NCBI GenBank assembly: GCA_022447405.1
Contig: JAKVCE010000117.1
Location: 1-6,932, forward strand
DNA length: 6,932 nt
Reading direction: 5' to 3'
Origin: Planctomycetota bacterium
GTDB lineage: Bacteria > Planctomycetota > UBA1135 > GCA-002686595
Shown: one piece after another, positions 1-5,799 of the stretch
How the letters are laid out: every line of letters begins with the position of its first letter
Numbering within the stretch: position 1 is the stretch's first letter
Translations under genes and position numbers: made by a program
The notes under the pieces: generated by a model
Databases searched by the model: none
Seen by the model: the letters and a program-made list of their open reading frames with translations, nothing else
Told to the model about the DNA's origin: nothing

Positions 1-178
1 CCTTGGTCAAGCGCGCGAGGGCGTATCCGTCCTTCGCCGAGAAGGCCTGTTGCTCTTCACCGCCTATGTAGACGATGCGCCCGTCGGTCAGGGTGCCATC
101 CACGTCGAAGGCGGCCAGCCGGATCTTCGCGAGGCGCCGGCTGAGGTCGTCGTCGGTTCTCTCAGACGCTTCGCTCAT
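1..178 (-). CDS. kdsC: 3-deoxy-D-manno-octulosonate 8-phosphate phosphatase, N-terminal part
   Basis: HAD-family phosphatase that removes the phosphate from Kdo-8-phosphate to give Kdo, the step before CMP activation for lipopolysaccharide core synthesis; cytoplasmic. Only the first 59 codons are inside the window, and the rest runs off the left edge. After about 20 polar residues comes the HAD motif DVDGTLTDGR (residues 25-34), with D25 as expected nucleophile and D27 as general acid/base. It is followed by a KDGYAL segment around residues 49-54, like the conserved (R/K)DGxG stretch of KdsC. The TLTDG form of the motif and the position 23 nt behind kdsD make KdsC much more likely than another HAD phosphatase. 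The start is an ATG with an AGGTGG Shine-Dalgarno 10 nt upstream. That site lies in a small hairpin (listed separately). No promoter is seen between the genes, so it is probably cotranscribed with kdsD. Confidence 0.9.
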   Translation of the reverse strand, partial: MSEASERTDDDLSRRLAKIRLAAFDVDGTLTDGRIVYIGGEEQQAFSAKDGYALARLTK

Positions 179-188
179 CTCTTGGGGT

Positions 189-201
189 CCACCTGCGGTG
201 G
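189..201 (-). promoter_or_regulatory. Hairpin holding the kdsC ribosome binding site
   Basis: Read on the minus strand, the kdsD stop codon TAA is followed at once by CCACC-GCA-GGTGG, a perfect 5-bp inverted repeat with a 3-nt loop. Its 3' arm, with the preceding A, is the AGGTGG Shine-Dalgarno of kdsC, 10 nt before the ATG. A ribosome finishing kdsD would cover and open the stem. Translational coupling of kdsC to kdsD is an inference from this layout. The stem is short, so the effect may be modest. Confidence 0.45.
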
Positions 202-1218
202 TTAGATCCGGATCTCAAGCAGGTCTTGGACGTCGAGGAGGCCGACGGCCTTGCCGGACTCGTCTACGACGGGGACCTGGTCCACCTTGCTCTCTTGCAT
301 GAGATGCTTCGCCTCTTCCACCAGCTGGTCTGGGCTCACGCTCTTCGGGTCGCGCCCCATGACGTCACCGACGGGCCCATCCAGCACCTCGCGCTTGCCC
401 TCTTGGAGCAGCCTGCGAAGGTCGCCATCCGTAAAGATCCCGACGAGCCGGTCGCCCTCTTCGACGACGAGCGCGGCGCCCGGCCGCCCAGGGGTCTGCG
501 TCATGGAGATGAGGACCTCGGAGACCGTCGCGTCGCCCCGAACGAGCGGCAGCTCGTCGCCAGAGCGCATCACCTCAGAGATCTTCATGAGCCTGCGCCC
601 GAGCGAGCCAGAGGGGTGATAGAGCGCGTAGTCTTCGCGGTCGAAGCCGCGCTCTGAGAGCACCACCATCGCGAGGGCGTCGCCGAGGGCGAGCATCGCC
701 GTGGTCGAGGCTGTGGGCGCGAGCTTCATCGGGCAAGCCTCTTCGACGGCGCCGTAGTCGAGCACCGCGTCCGCGCGCTTGGCGAGGGTGGACTCCCCGT
801 TCCCCGTGAGCGCGATCACCTTGGCGCCGATGCGCCTGGCGACAGGGACGAGGGCGTTGAGCTCGTCTGTCTCCCCAGAGTTCGACATGGCGAGCACGAC
901 ATCTTCCGAGCGGATACGGCCGAGGTCGCCGTGCAGGGCTTCGCCCGGGTGGAGGAAGATCGAGGGCGTCCCGGTGGAAGCGAGGGTCGCGGAGATCTTT
1001 TGCCCCACAAGCCCCGCCTTGCCCATGCCAGAGACGACGATGTGCCCCTCGCACTGGAGCACCTCCTCGCAGGCGGCGGCGAAGCGCTCATCCAGGCGAT
1101 CCTCGAGGCCGGCGATGGTCTGGGCCTCAAGGCGCACGACCTCGCGCGCTCGCTCGAGGCGCGGGTCTGTTTTCGGGTCGGTGTCTTTGGGGCTCGTCAC
1201 GATGGGCTCGGTCTTCAT
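202..1218 (-). CDS. kdsD: D-arabinose-5-phosphate isomerase (SIS domain plus two CBS domains)
   Basis: Interconverts D-ribulose-5-phosphate and D-arabinose-5-phosphate, the first committed step to Kdo. The 338 residues match the usual KdsD length (about 325-330). The SIS domain spans roughly residues 45-190, with GMGKAG (64-69), STGTP (81-85), LHPGEALHGDLG (89-100) and SNSGETDE (112-119). Aligned by eye with the E. coli enzyme, the catalytic residues K67, H96, E119, E160 (in EEACP) and H201 (in HPSGSLGR) are all present. Two CBS domains follow at about 213-270 and 283-338, which are thought to bind a regulatory ligand. The ATG start has GAGG 6 nt upstream and a TAGAAT -10 about 35 nt upstream. 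It is the first gene of a minus-strand kdsD-kdsC unit and is divergent from the M50 protease gene. GutQ-type paralogues share the fold, but the kdsC neighbour favours KdsD. Confidence 0.97.
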   Translation of the reverse strand: MKTEPIVTSPKDTDPKTDPRLERAREVVRLEAQTIAGLEDRLDERFAAACEEVLQCEGHIVVSGMGKAGLVGQKISATLASTGTPSIFLHPGEALHGDLGRIRSEDVVLAMSNSGETDELNALVPVARRIGAKVIALTGNGESTLAKRADAVLDYGAVEEACPMKLAPTASTTAMLALGDALAMVVLSERGFDREDYALYHPSGSLGRRLMKISEVMRSGDELPLVRGDATVSEVLISMTQTPGRPGAALVVEEGDRLVGIFTDGDLRRLLQEGKREVLDGPVGDVMGRDPKSVSPDQLVEEAKHLMQESKVDQVPVVDESGKAVGLLDVQDLLEIRI

Positions 1219-1253
1219 TTCGATCCTCGCGCCTGGGCGGGGCGCAGGGCGGG

Positions 1254-1259
1254 ATTCTA
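1254..1259 (-). promoter_or_regulatory. Candidate -10 element of the kdsD promoter
   Basis: On the minus strand this reads TAGAAT, five of six matches to the sigma-70 -10 consensus, and lies 35 nt upstream of the kdsD ATG. No good -35 is seen at 16-18 bp, so the promoter may be weak, activator-dependent or read by another sigma factor. It sits inside one arm of the inverted repeat listed next. Confidence 0.45.
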
Positions 1260-1278
1260 GCGTGATCGCGGGCTAGAA
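1255..1278. repeat. Inverted repeat TTCTAGC-N10-GCTAGAA, operator-like
   Basis: Perfect 7-bp arms at 1255-1261 and 1272-1278 are separated by 10 bp, so arm centres are 17 bp apart. One arm overlaps the kdsD -10 candidate. The position and geometry fit a dimeric repressor site between divergent genes, but no regulator is encoded in the window. Its role is inferred. Confidence 0.4.
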
Positions 1279-1289
1279 GGCCCGGGCGG

Positions 1290-1318
1290 TTGTCCCTCTC
1301 GCCCCCCTTTGCTATCAC
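1290..1318 (+). promoter_or_regulatory. Candidate promoter for the M50 protease-scpA unit
   Basis: TTGTCC (1290-1295) and TATCAC (1313-1318) are separated by 17 bp and each matches the sigma-70 hexamers at four of six positions. The ATG of the M50 gene is 44 bp downstream of the -10. Two copies of GCCCCCCT (1301-1308 and 1319-1326) flank the -10. This is the best candidate in the gap, but it rests on a consensus match alone. Confidence 0.35.
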
Positions 1319-1324
1319 GCCCCC

Positions 1325-1361
1325 CTAGAGGGCCGGCAGCGGGCGGCCCTAGGCGGCCCTC
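1325..1361 (+). promoter_or_regulatory. GC-rich repeats and hairpin abutting the M50 start codon
   Basis: GAGGGCCG (1328-1335) pairs perfectly with CGGCCCTC (1354-1361), whose last base touches the ATG at 1362. A direct copy of the right arm, GGCGGCCCT, occurs at 1342-1350 and 1352-1360, so the left arm can pair with either copy. CTAG-AG-GGCC (1325-1334) can also pair with GGCCCTAG (1345-1352), leaving a two-base bulge. No Shine-Dalgarno is visible here. The structure may limit initiation at 1362 or indicate that translation starts at 1404. Confidence 0.4.
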
Positions 1362-2048
1362 ATGACCCTCTCCTTGATCTCCACCTCCCTGGCTGCGGCC
1401 GGGATGGACTTTCAGACCGGCGCCTTCGTGGTCGCCTTTCTGGTCCTCTCCCTCGGTATCCACGAGGCCGCGCACGCCTGGGTCGCCTACCTCTGCGGAG
1501 ACTCCACCGCGAAGGACATGGGGCGCCTGACGCTCAACCCGGTCCCCCACATTGACCCTTTGATGACGATCCTCCTTCCGGCGGTCCTCATCCTCTCGGG
1601 CTCCGGCTTCATCTTCGGAGGCGCGAAGCCTGTCCCTGTCTCTTACCACCGACTGCGCAAGCCCGCCCGTGACATGATGCTCGTGGCCCTCGCCGGGCCG
1701 CTCTCGAACATCCTCATCGCGATCGTCCTCTTGGTCATCACGAAGGCGCTGGTCTACACGGGCGACATGTCGATGAGCCAGATCGCTCCGAGGGTCCTGA
1801 TCATGTCCGTGCAGTTCAACCTGCTGCTCGCTGTCTTCAACATGATCCCGGTTCCGCCCCTCGACGGCTCGCGCGTCTTGGCCTACCTGTTGCCCGCTAG
1901 CCTGCGGCCCTCTTTCCAAGCGCTAGACCGCTTCTCGATGGTCTTGATCTTCGTCCTCATCTTCTCCGGCGTCCTCGGGCGCCCGATCATGGCCGGCATC
2001 GACCTCTCTTACACCTTCATCGACGGGCTCACGGGGGGCGTGTGGTAG
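1362..2048 (+). CDS. M50-family (site-2-protease-like) integral membrane zinc metalloprotease
   Basis: Predicted intramembrane metalloprotease of the small S2P/M50 group that lacks a PDZ domain. Zinc ligands are visible: HEAAH (H34, E35, H38) in the first membrane helix, and D168 in NMIPVPPLDGSR (160-171) near the end. Five or so hydrophobic segments lie at about 21-40, 66-86, 105-128, 143-165 and 190-208, and GGAKPVPV (86-93) is also typical. The length (228 residues) fits the family, and the substrate is unknown. There are two possible starts: ATG 1362, or ATG 1404 (residue 15), which begins MDFQTG just before the first helix as many relatives do. Neither has a good Shine-Dalgarno. It stands immediately upstream of scpA; this family is often found near scpA in deltaproteobacteria, but I know of no direct functional link. 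Confidence 0.94.
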   Translation: MTLSLISTSLAAAGMDFQTGAFVVAFLVLSLGIHEAAHAWVAYLCGDSTAKDMGRLTLNPVPHIDPLMTILLPAVLILSGSGFIFGGAKPVPVSYHRLRKPARDMMLVALAGPLSNILIAIVLLVITKALVYTGDMSMSQIAPRVLIMSVQFNLLLAVFNMIPVPPLDGSRVLAYLLPASLRPSFQALDRFSMVLIFVLIFSGVLGRPIMAGIDLSYTFIDGLTGGVW

Positions 2049-2053
2049 CTGCC

Positions 2054-2962
2054 ATGGAGCGCTTCACTGTCCGCCTAGAGCGGGTCTTCCACGGACCCAT
2101 GGACCTCTTGCTGCACCTCGTGCGCGAGCAGGAGGTCGAGATCCAAGACGTCGAGATCACCTCCGTGGTTGAGGGGTACATGGAGTACCTCGAGCACCTG
2201 AAAGACCTCGACATCGAGGTCGCGGGCGAGTTCCTCGTGCTGGCTGCGACCCTCCTCTCGATCAAGTCGCGCTCGCTCCTGCCGCGCGAGGAGGTCGACC
2301 TCGCTGATGAGCTGGACCCGCGCGACGAGCTGGTGCAGCGCCTGATCGAGTACCGGCACTTCAAGGAGGCCTCCGACAACCTCGAGGCGGCCCGCCGCGA
2401 GCGCATGCGCACCCACGGCCGGGGCTCCTTTGACGAGGTGAGCGAGAAGGCCGGCGAGGTTGAGGTGACCCTCGACCTCGGCGAGCTGACCGCATGGGAC
2501 CTGCTCTCCACCTTCAGCCGCCTCCTGCGCGAGACCCTCGCCGACAGGCCCCACGCGATCGCCTCTGACCCGCGGCCGATGCGCTGGTTCGTCCGCGAGC
2601 TCGCGAGCTGGATCAGCGAGGCTGGAGACGCCCCCTTGTCGGCCTGCGTGACGGCCTTCTGCGCGGAGAACCCCACCAAGGAGGAGATGGTTGGCTCCTT
2701 CTGCGCGCTCCTGGAGCTCATCAAGCTCGGGGTCGTCGCCGTAGAGGCTGGGCCGGAAGGCGGCCTGGAGGACCCCGTCGTCAGCTTGCGCGACGGAGTC
2801 GAGGGAGATGTCACGAGGCTCCTCGACGCCGCGCGCTTCGATGACGAAGAGGAGGCTGAAGACGGAGAGCCGGAGGCTGCCCCGGAAGGGGAAGAGCCCT
2901 CTGCCGACGCGGGAGAGCAGCCGGCCCCCAGCGCGGAAGAAGAGCTGCCCCGCGAGGCCTGA
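2054..2962 (+). CDS. scpA: Segregation and condensation protein A (kleisin)
   Basis: Bacterial kleisin that bridges the two head domains of SMC and, with ScpB, completes the condensin used in chromosome compaction and segregation. Family marks include FHGPMDLLLHLV (residues 12-23) and the helix AGEFLVLAATLLSIKSR with LLP after it (57-77), which contacts the SMC neck. A middle helical section follows, then a C-terminal winged helix at about 195-232 (NPTKEEMVGSF, LLELIKLGVV). Residues from about 262 form an acidic, Glu/Pro/Ala-rich tail of some 40 residues that is absent from short homologues of about 250 residues. I chose ATG 2054, 5 nt after the M50 stop, because relatives begin about ten residues before the FxGPxDLLL motif. 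An in-frame GTG at 2042 overlaps the M50 stop and would add four residues. No scpB follows. Confidence 0.95.
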   Translation: MERFTVRLERVFHGPMDLLLHLVREQEVEIQDVEITSVVEGYMEYLEHLKDLDIEVAGEFLVLAATLLSIKSRSLLPREEVDLADELDPRDELVQRLIEYRHFKEASDNLEAARRERMRTHGRGSFDEVSEKAGEVEVTLDLGELTAWDLLSTFSRLLRETLADRPHAIASDPRPMRWFVRELASWISEAGDAPLSACVTAFCAENPTKEEMVGSFCALLELIKLGVVAVEAGPEGGLEDPVVSLRDGVEGDVTRLLDAARFDDEEEAEDGEPEAAPEGEEPSADAGEQPAPSAEEELPREA

Positions 2963-2966
2963 TTTC

Positions 2967-3016
2967 TCGGGCGCTCTGTGGACGAACGCTGGCGCGTCTC
3001 CCATCATCGGGCGCTC
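2967..3016. repeat. 10-bp direct repeat, 40 bp apart, upstream of trx
   Basis: TCGGGCGCTC occurs at 2967-2976 and again at 3007-3016 in the 99-nt gap between scpA and trx. The offset of exactly 40 bp is close to four helical turns. It might be a pair of binding sites controlling trx, or chance in GC-rich DNA. No convincing -35/-10 pair or terminator was found in this gap. Confidence 0.3.
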
Positions 3017-3061
3017 AGTTTTCACCGACCAATTTTCCGCGAGCCCCGAGACCGAATCACC

Positions 3062-3385
3062 ATGAGCCAAGCCCTCGACGTCACCGACACCACCTGGGAA
3101 ACCACCGTCATCCAGAGCGACAAGCCCGTGCTCGTGGACTTCTGGGCTGAGTGGTGCGGCCCCTGCAAGGCGATGGGCCCCTCAGTCGACAAGCTCGCCG
3201 AGGAGATGGGCGGAGAGCTCCGCGTCGTGAAGCTCGACACGCAGAACAACACCGAGACCGCCGCCAAATACGGCGTCATGTCGATCCCGACCTTCCTCCT
3301 CATCAAGGACGGCGAGGTCGTGCACACGATGATGGGCGCCAAGCCCTACGACGCCTTCAAGGCCGAGGTCGTCGGCGCGCTCTAA
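3062..3385 (+). CDS. trxA: Thioredoxin
   Basis: Small cytoplasmic dithiol-disulfide oxidoreductase that reduces protein disulfides and is recharged by thioredoxin reductase. The 107 residues cover one complete thioredoxin fold. The active site is WCGPCK (31-36) with redox cysteines C32 and C35, the buried D26 that assists catalysis, and the cis-proline P76 in SIPTF. All of these agree with E. coli TrxA in spacing and length. The reading frame stays open upstream to an ATG at 2978, but those 28 residues are Arg/His-rich and unlike the family, so ATG 3062 is used. The Shine-Dalgarno is weak. The gene lies 99 nt after scpA and 16 nt before fmt, so it probably leads or joins a trx-fmt-rsmB transcript. 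Confidence 0.96.
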   Translation: MSQALDVTDTTWETTVIQSDKPVLVDFWAEWCGPCKAMGPSVDKLAEEMGGELRVVKLDTQNNTETAAKYGVMSIPTFLLIKDGEVVHTMMGAKPYDAFKAEVVGAL

Positions 3386-3392
3386 GCGTCAC

Positions 3393-3397
3393 GGTGA
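3393..3397 (+). promoter_or_regulatory. Ribosome binding site for fmt (GTG start)
   Basis: GGTGA, complementary to part of the 16S anti-Shine-Dalgarno sequence, ends 4 nt before the GTG at 3402. It supports GTG as the true start of fmt, in agreement with the family N-terminus (LRVVFLGSP close to the start). Confidence 0.5.
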
Positions 3398-3401
3398 CGA
3401 C

Positions 3402-4382
3402 GTGAGCACACGTCTACGCGTCGTCTTCTTGGGGTCGCCCCCTTTCGGCACCCCGGTCCTCTCCGCCCTCCTCGAGGCTGAGCACGAGCTCGTCGGCGTC
3501 GTGACGCGACCTGATCGTCCCCGCGGTCGCGGGCGCTCCGTCGAGCGGGGCGAAGTCGCCCTGCTCGCTGACGAACGCGGCGTCTCTGTCCTCCAGCCTG
3601 AGTCCACGCGAGGCGGGGACTTCGCCGCGTCGCTGCACGAGCTCTCACCCGACGTCCTCGTCGTCGCTAGCTACGGTGAGATCCTCGATGAGGAGGTCCT
3701 CTCGGTTCCGACCCTCGCCCCCCTCAATGTCCACGCCTCTCTCCTCCCCAGGCACCGCGGCTCCTCCCCCATTCAGGCTGCGATCCTCGCGGGAGACAGC
3801 ACGACCGGTGTGAGCGTCCAGCGCATGGTGCTCGCGCTCGACGCCGGTGACGTCCTCCTTGAGCGTGAACTCTCCATCGGTGTCGAAGAGACCGCCGGAG
3901 AGCTGCACGACCGGCTCGCGCCGCTGGCGGGAGAGGCCGCGGTCGCCGCCCTCGACGTCCTCGCCGAGGGAGATGCGGTCTTCGCCCCACAAGACGAGGC
4001 CCGCGTGACGATGACTCGGCGGCTGCGAAAGGGCGACGGTCGCCCTGACCTCAAGTCGCTCGACGCCGAGGGCTTTGTCCGACACGTGAGGGCGATGACG
4101 CCTTGGCCCGGAGCGCGCGTCGAGCTCTGTCGAGACGGGGAGGACCCCCTCGCGCTCACGCTCCACTCGGCGAGGGTCGCCGAAGGCGGAGGCTGGAGCG
4201 GCGGCGCGCCCGGCGATCTGAGGGTGGAGGGCGAGCGCCTCCTCCTCGCCTTGGCCCAAGGCGTCGTGGATCTCGTCAAGGTGCAGCCCGCTGGTAAGCG
4301 CCCGATGGATGTCGCGGACTTCCTCCGCGGCGCGCGGGTCGAGGGCGCGGCGCGCCTCAGGAGTGAGCCTTGCCGCGACTGA
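3402..4382 (+). CDS. fmt: Methionyl-tRNA formyltransferase
   Basis: Transfers a formyl group from 10-formyltetrahydrofolate to initiator Met-tRNA, giving fMet-tRNA for translation initiation. The 326 residues compare with about 315 in E. coli. The N-terminal Rossmann domain (about 1-205) has VVFLGSPPFG at the start and a PDRPRGRGR loop (37-45) equivalent to the loop that reads the acceptor stem. The catalytic set is N109 and H111 in LNVHASLLPRHRG and D147 in LDAGD, all spaced as in E. coli. The C-terminal OB-like tRNA-binding domain has TPWPGA near residue 235 and VQPAGKRPM near 300. One small difference is PRHRG where PRWRG is usual. It starts with GTG and has a good Shine-Dalgarno. It overlaps rsmB by 13 nt, an arrangement widely seen for fmt-rsmB pairs. 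No def (peptide deformylase) is adjacent. Confidence 0.97.
   Translation: MSTRLRVVFLGSPPFGTPVLSALLEAEHELVGVVTRPDRPRGRGRSVERGEVALLADERGVSVLQPESTRGGDFAASLHELSPDVLVVASYGEILDEEVLSVPTLAPLNVHASLLPRHRGSSPIQAAILAGDSTTGVSVQRMVLALDAGDVLLERELSIGVEETAGELHDRLAPLAGEAAVAALDVLAEGDAVFAPQDEARVTMTRRLRKGDGRPDLKSLDAEGFVRHVRAMTPWPGARVELCRDGEDPLALTLHSARVAEGGGWSGGAPGDLRVEGERLLLALAQGVVDLVKVQPAGKRPMDVADFLRGARVEGAARLRSEPCRD
4359..4363 (+). promoter_or_regulatory. Ribosome binding site deciding the TTG start of rsmB
   Basis: AGGAG lies inside the end of fmt, 6 nt before TTG 4370. An in-frame TGA at 4364 rules out any earlier start, so TTG is the first possible one, and the spacing of this near-consensus site supports it. 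Confidence 0.65.
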
Positions 4383-5692
4383 TCGCCTGGGAGATCTTGC
4401 GCTCGGGAAGCGACGCCCCGCTGCGGCGGGTGTCTGCCGCGGCGGCGCGCGCAGAGCTCGAGCCGCGCGACGCTGGGCTCTTGCGCCGCCTCGTCGGGAC
4501 GGAGGTGCGGCGCCGCGCGACCTTGCGCGCCATCCTCTCGCGTCTGACAAAGGGGAAGCCGAACCCCGACCTCGCCTGTCATCTCCGCATCGGCCTCGCC
4601 CAGCTGCTCTTCCTAGACCGCGTCCCCGATCACGCGGCGGTCAACGAGACCGTCGACGCCGTCTCGCGCACCCTGGGCCTCTCCAAGGGCAAGTACGCGA
4701 ACGGCGTGCTGCGCTCTGCCCTGCGGATGCGCCAGGAGGGCCACGTCGGCCTCCCGAGGCACGACGTGGTCGGCTCACCTTGGCGGCTGCGGGAGCCTGT
4801 GTTCCGGGACCCTGAAGAGCACCGCTTCCTCTGGGCCGAGGACGCCTTCAGCGTCCCCGCGAAGCTCATCAAGGGCTGGGCAGACCGCTGGGGAGAGGAG
4901 GAGGCCTTCCGTGTGGCGCGCTGGTTCTTGCAGGAGCCGCCCCTCTCTGGCCGCGGCGGGGAGGGCGCGCGCGCTGCCCTCATGGAGGAGCTCTCCGCCG
5001 CGGGCTGCGATCCCGTCGAGGGCACCCACGACCGCGTCCTCCTCCTCCCGGCGGAGCAGACCGGGGCCCTCCTCAGCTCAGACGCCTTCTTGAGCGGCCG
5101 CGTCGCCGTGCAGGGCGAGGCCGCCTTGCGCGCGGCCCTGCTCGTCGAGGCCTCAGCGGGTGAGTCCGTGCTGGACCTCTGCGCCGCGCCCGGCGGGAAG
5201 ACCGCGGTGCTCGCAGAGTCTGGCGCCAAGGTGACCGCCTGCGACGTCTCCGAAGCGCGCCTCGCGCTCCTCTCAGAGGGCGCGGAGCGCATGGGGCACG
5301 CTGGCTCCGTAGAGACCGCGTTGCTGGCGCACGATGCCCCCGCCCCTGACGGGCCCTTTGACGCCGTCCTCGTCGACGCCCCTTGCTCGAACACCGGCGT
5401 CTTGGGAGCGAGGCCGGGCGCCCGCTGGCGCTGGGGGCCTGCCTCCAAGCGCTCGCTAGAGGAGGTGCAGGCCACCCTCATGGAGCGAGGAGCAGAGGTC
5501 GTCCGGCCTGGCGGCCGCCTCGTGTGGTCGACTTGCTCCCTAGAGCCTGGCGAGAACGAGCGGAGGGTCTCGCAGTTCCTGGAGGCCCACAGTGGCTGGA
5601 GCCTCGACGAGGAGGCGCTCACCCTTCCTGGGGTGACGGGTGGCCCTGTGGACGGGGGCTACGCGGCCCGTCTGATCGCGCCGGCTAATTAA
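4370..5692 (+). CDS. rsmB: 16S rRNA (cytosine-C5)-methyltransferase, RsmB/Sun family
   Basis: SAM-dependent enzyme predicted to methylate C5 of a cytosine in 16S rRNA (C967 in E. coli). The N-terminal NusB-like RNA-binding domain (about 1-125) includes FLDRVPDHAAVNETVD (81-96), typical of RsmB rather than RsmF. The Rossmann methyltransferase domain (about 240-440) carries motif I LCAAPGGKT (270-278), motif IV DAPCSNTG (336-343) and motif VI STCSLEPGEN (387-396). C389 is the expected nucleophile and C339 the cysteine that releases product. The stretch between the domains is unusual: around 187-200 it reads EPPLSGRGG where an RxN-type motif is expected, and VQGEAA (247-252) replaces the common VQDEAA. 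It starts at TTG within the end of fmt, with AGGAG upstream, implying translational coupling. Length 440 fits the family. The target base is inferred from the family. Confidence 0.93.
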   Translation: MPRLIAWEILRSGSDAPLRRVSAAAARAELEPRDAGLLRRLVGTEVRRRATLRAILSRLTKGKPNPDLACHLRIGLAQLLFLDRVPDHAAVNETVDAVSRTLGLSKGKYANGVLRSALRMRQEGHVGLPRHDVVGSPWRLREPVFRDPEEHRFLWAEDAFSVPAKLIKGWADRWGEEEAFRVARWFLQEPPLSGRGGEGARAALMEELSAAGCDPVEGTHDRVLLLPAEQTGALLSSDAFLSGRVAVQGEAALRAALLVEASAGESVLDLCAAPGGKTAVLAESGAKVTACDVSEARLALLSEGAERMGHAGSVETALLAHDAPAPDGPFDAVLVDAPCSNTGVLGARPGARWRWGPASKRSLEEVQATLMERGAEVVRPGGRLVWSTCSLEPGENERRVSQFLEAHSGWSLDEEALTLPGVTGGPVDGGYAARLIAPAN

Positions 5693-5711
5693 TCGGCGAA
5701 TTTCGTCCGCC

Positions 5712-5747
5712 CCCCTCTGCGTCGGAGCACTTCTCCTCAGCGAGGGG
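5712..5747 (+). terminator. Hairpin after rsmB, possible terminator or mRNA 3' end
   Basis: CCCCTC (5712-5717) pairs with GAGGGG (5742-5747). One unpaired T then allows GC (5719-5720) to pair with GC (5740-5741), and GGAG (5724-5727) pairs with CTCC (5733-5736) inside. It starts 20 nt after the rsmB stop. No T-run follows directly, so it is not a textbook intrinsic terminator. It may stabilise the 3' end or work with Rho. Confidence 0.35.
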
Positions 5748-5799
5748 CATGAACCGCGCCCCCGGAAAGGCCAGACCGCAATTTTTCGGCTGGGCGCTT

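Noticed and set aside
1257..1919. Long minus-strand open frame of 220 codons opposite the M50 gene
   Set aside because: It is antisense to a gene with intact zinc ligands and membrane helices. Its product is a low-complexity Arg/Asp/Gly/His mixture with no known domain, as expected from the reverse frame of GC-rich coding DNA.
2978..3061. N-terminal extension of thioredoxin from ATG 2978
   Set aside because: The 28 extra residues are Arg/His-rich, are neither a signal peptide nor a domain, and thioredoxins start where ATG 3062 lies.
3645..4582. Minus-strand open frames of 269-301 codons opposite fmt
   Set aside because: They are Arg/Ala/Pro-rich shadows of fmt, whose catalytic residues and tRNA-binding motifs are complete on the plus strand.
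5777..5790. T-run in GCAATTTTTCGG as an intrinsic terminator after rsmB
   Set aside because: No stable stem directly precedes the T-run. The hairpin at 5712-5747 is about 35 nt too far upstream.
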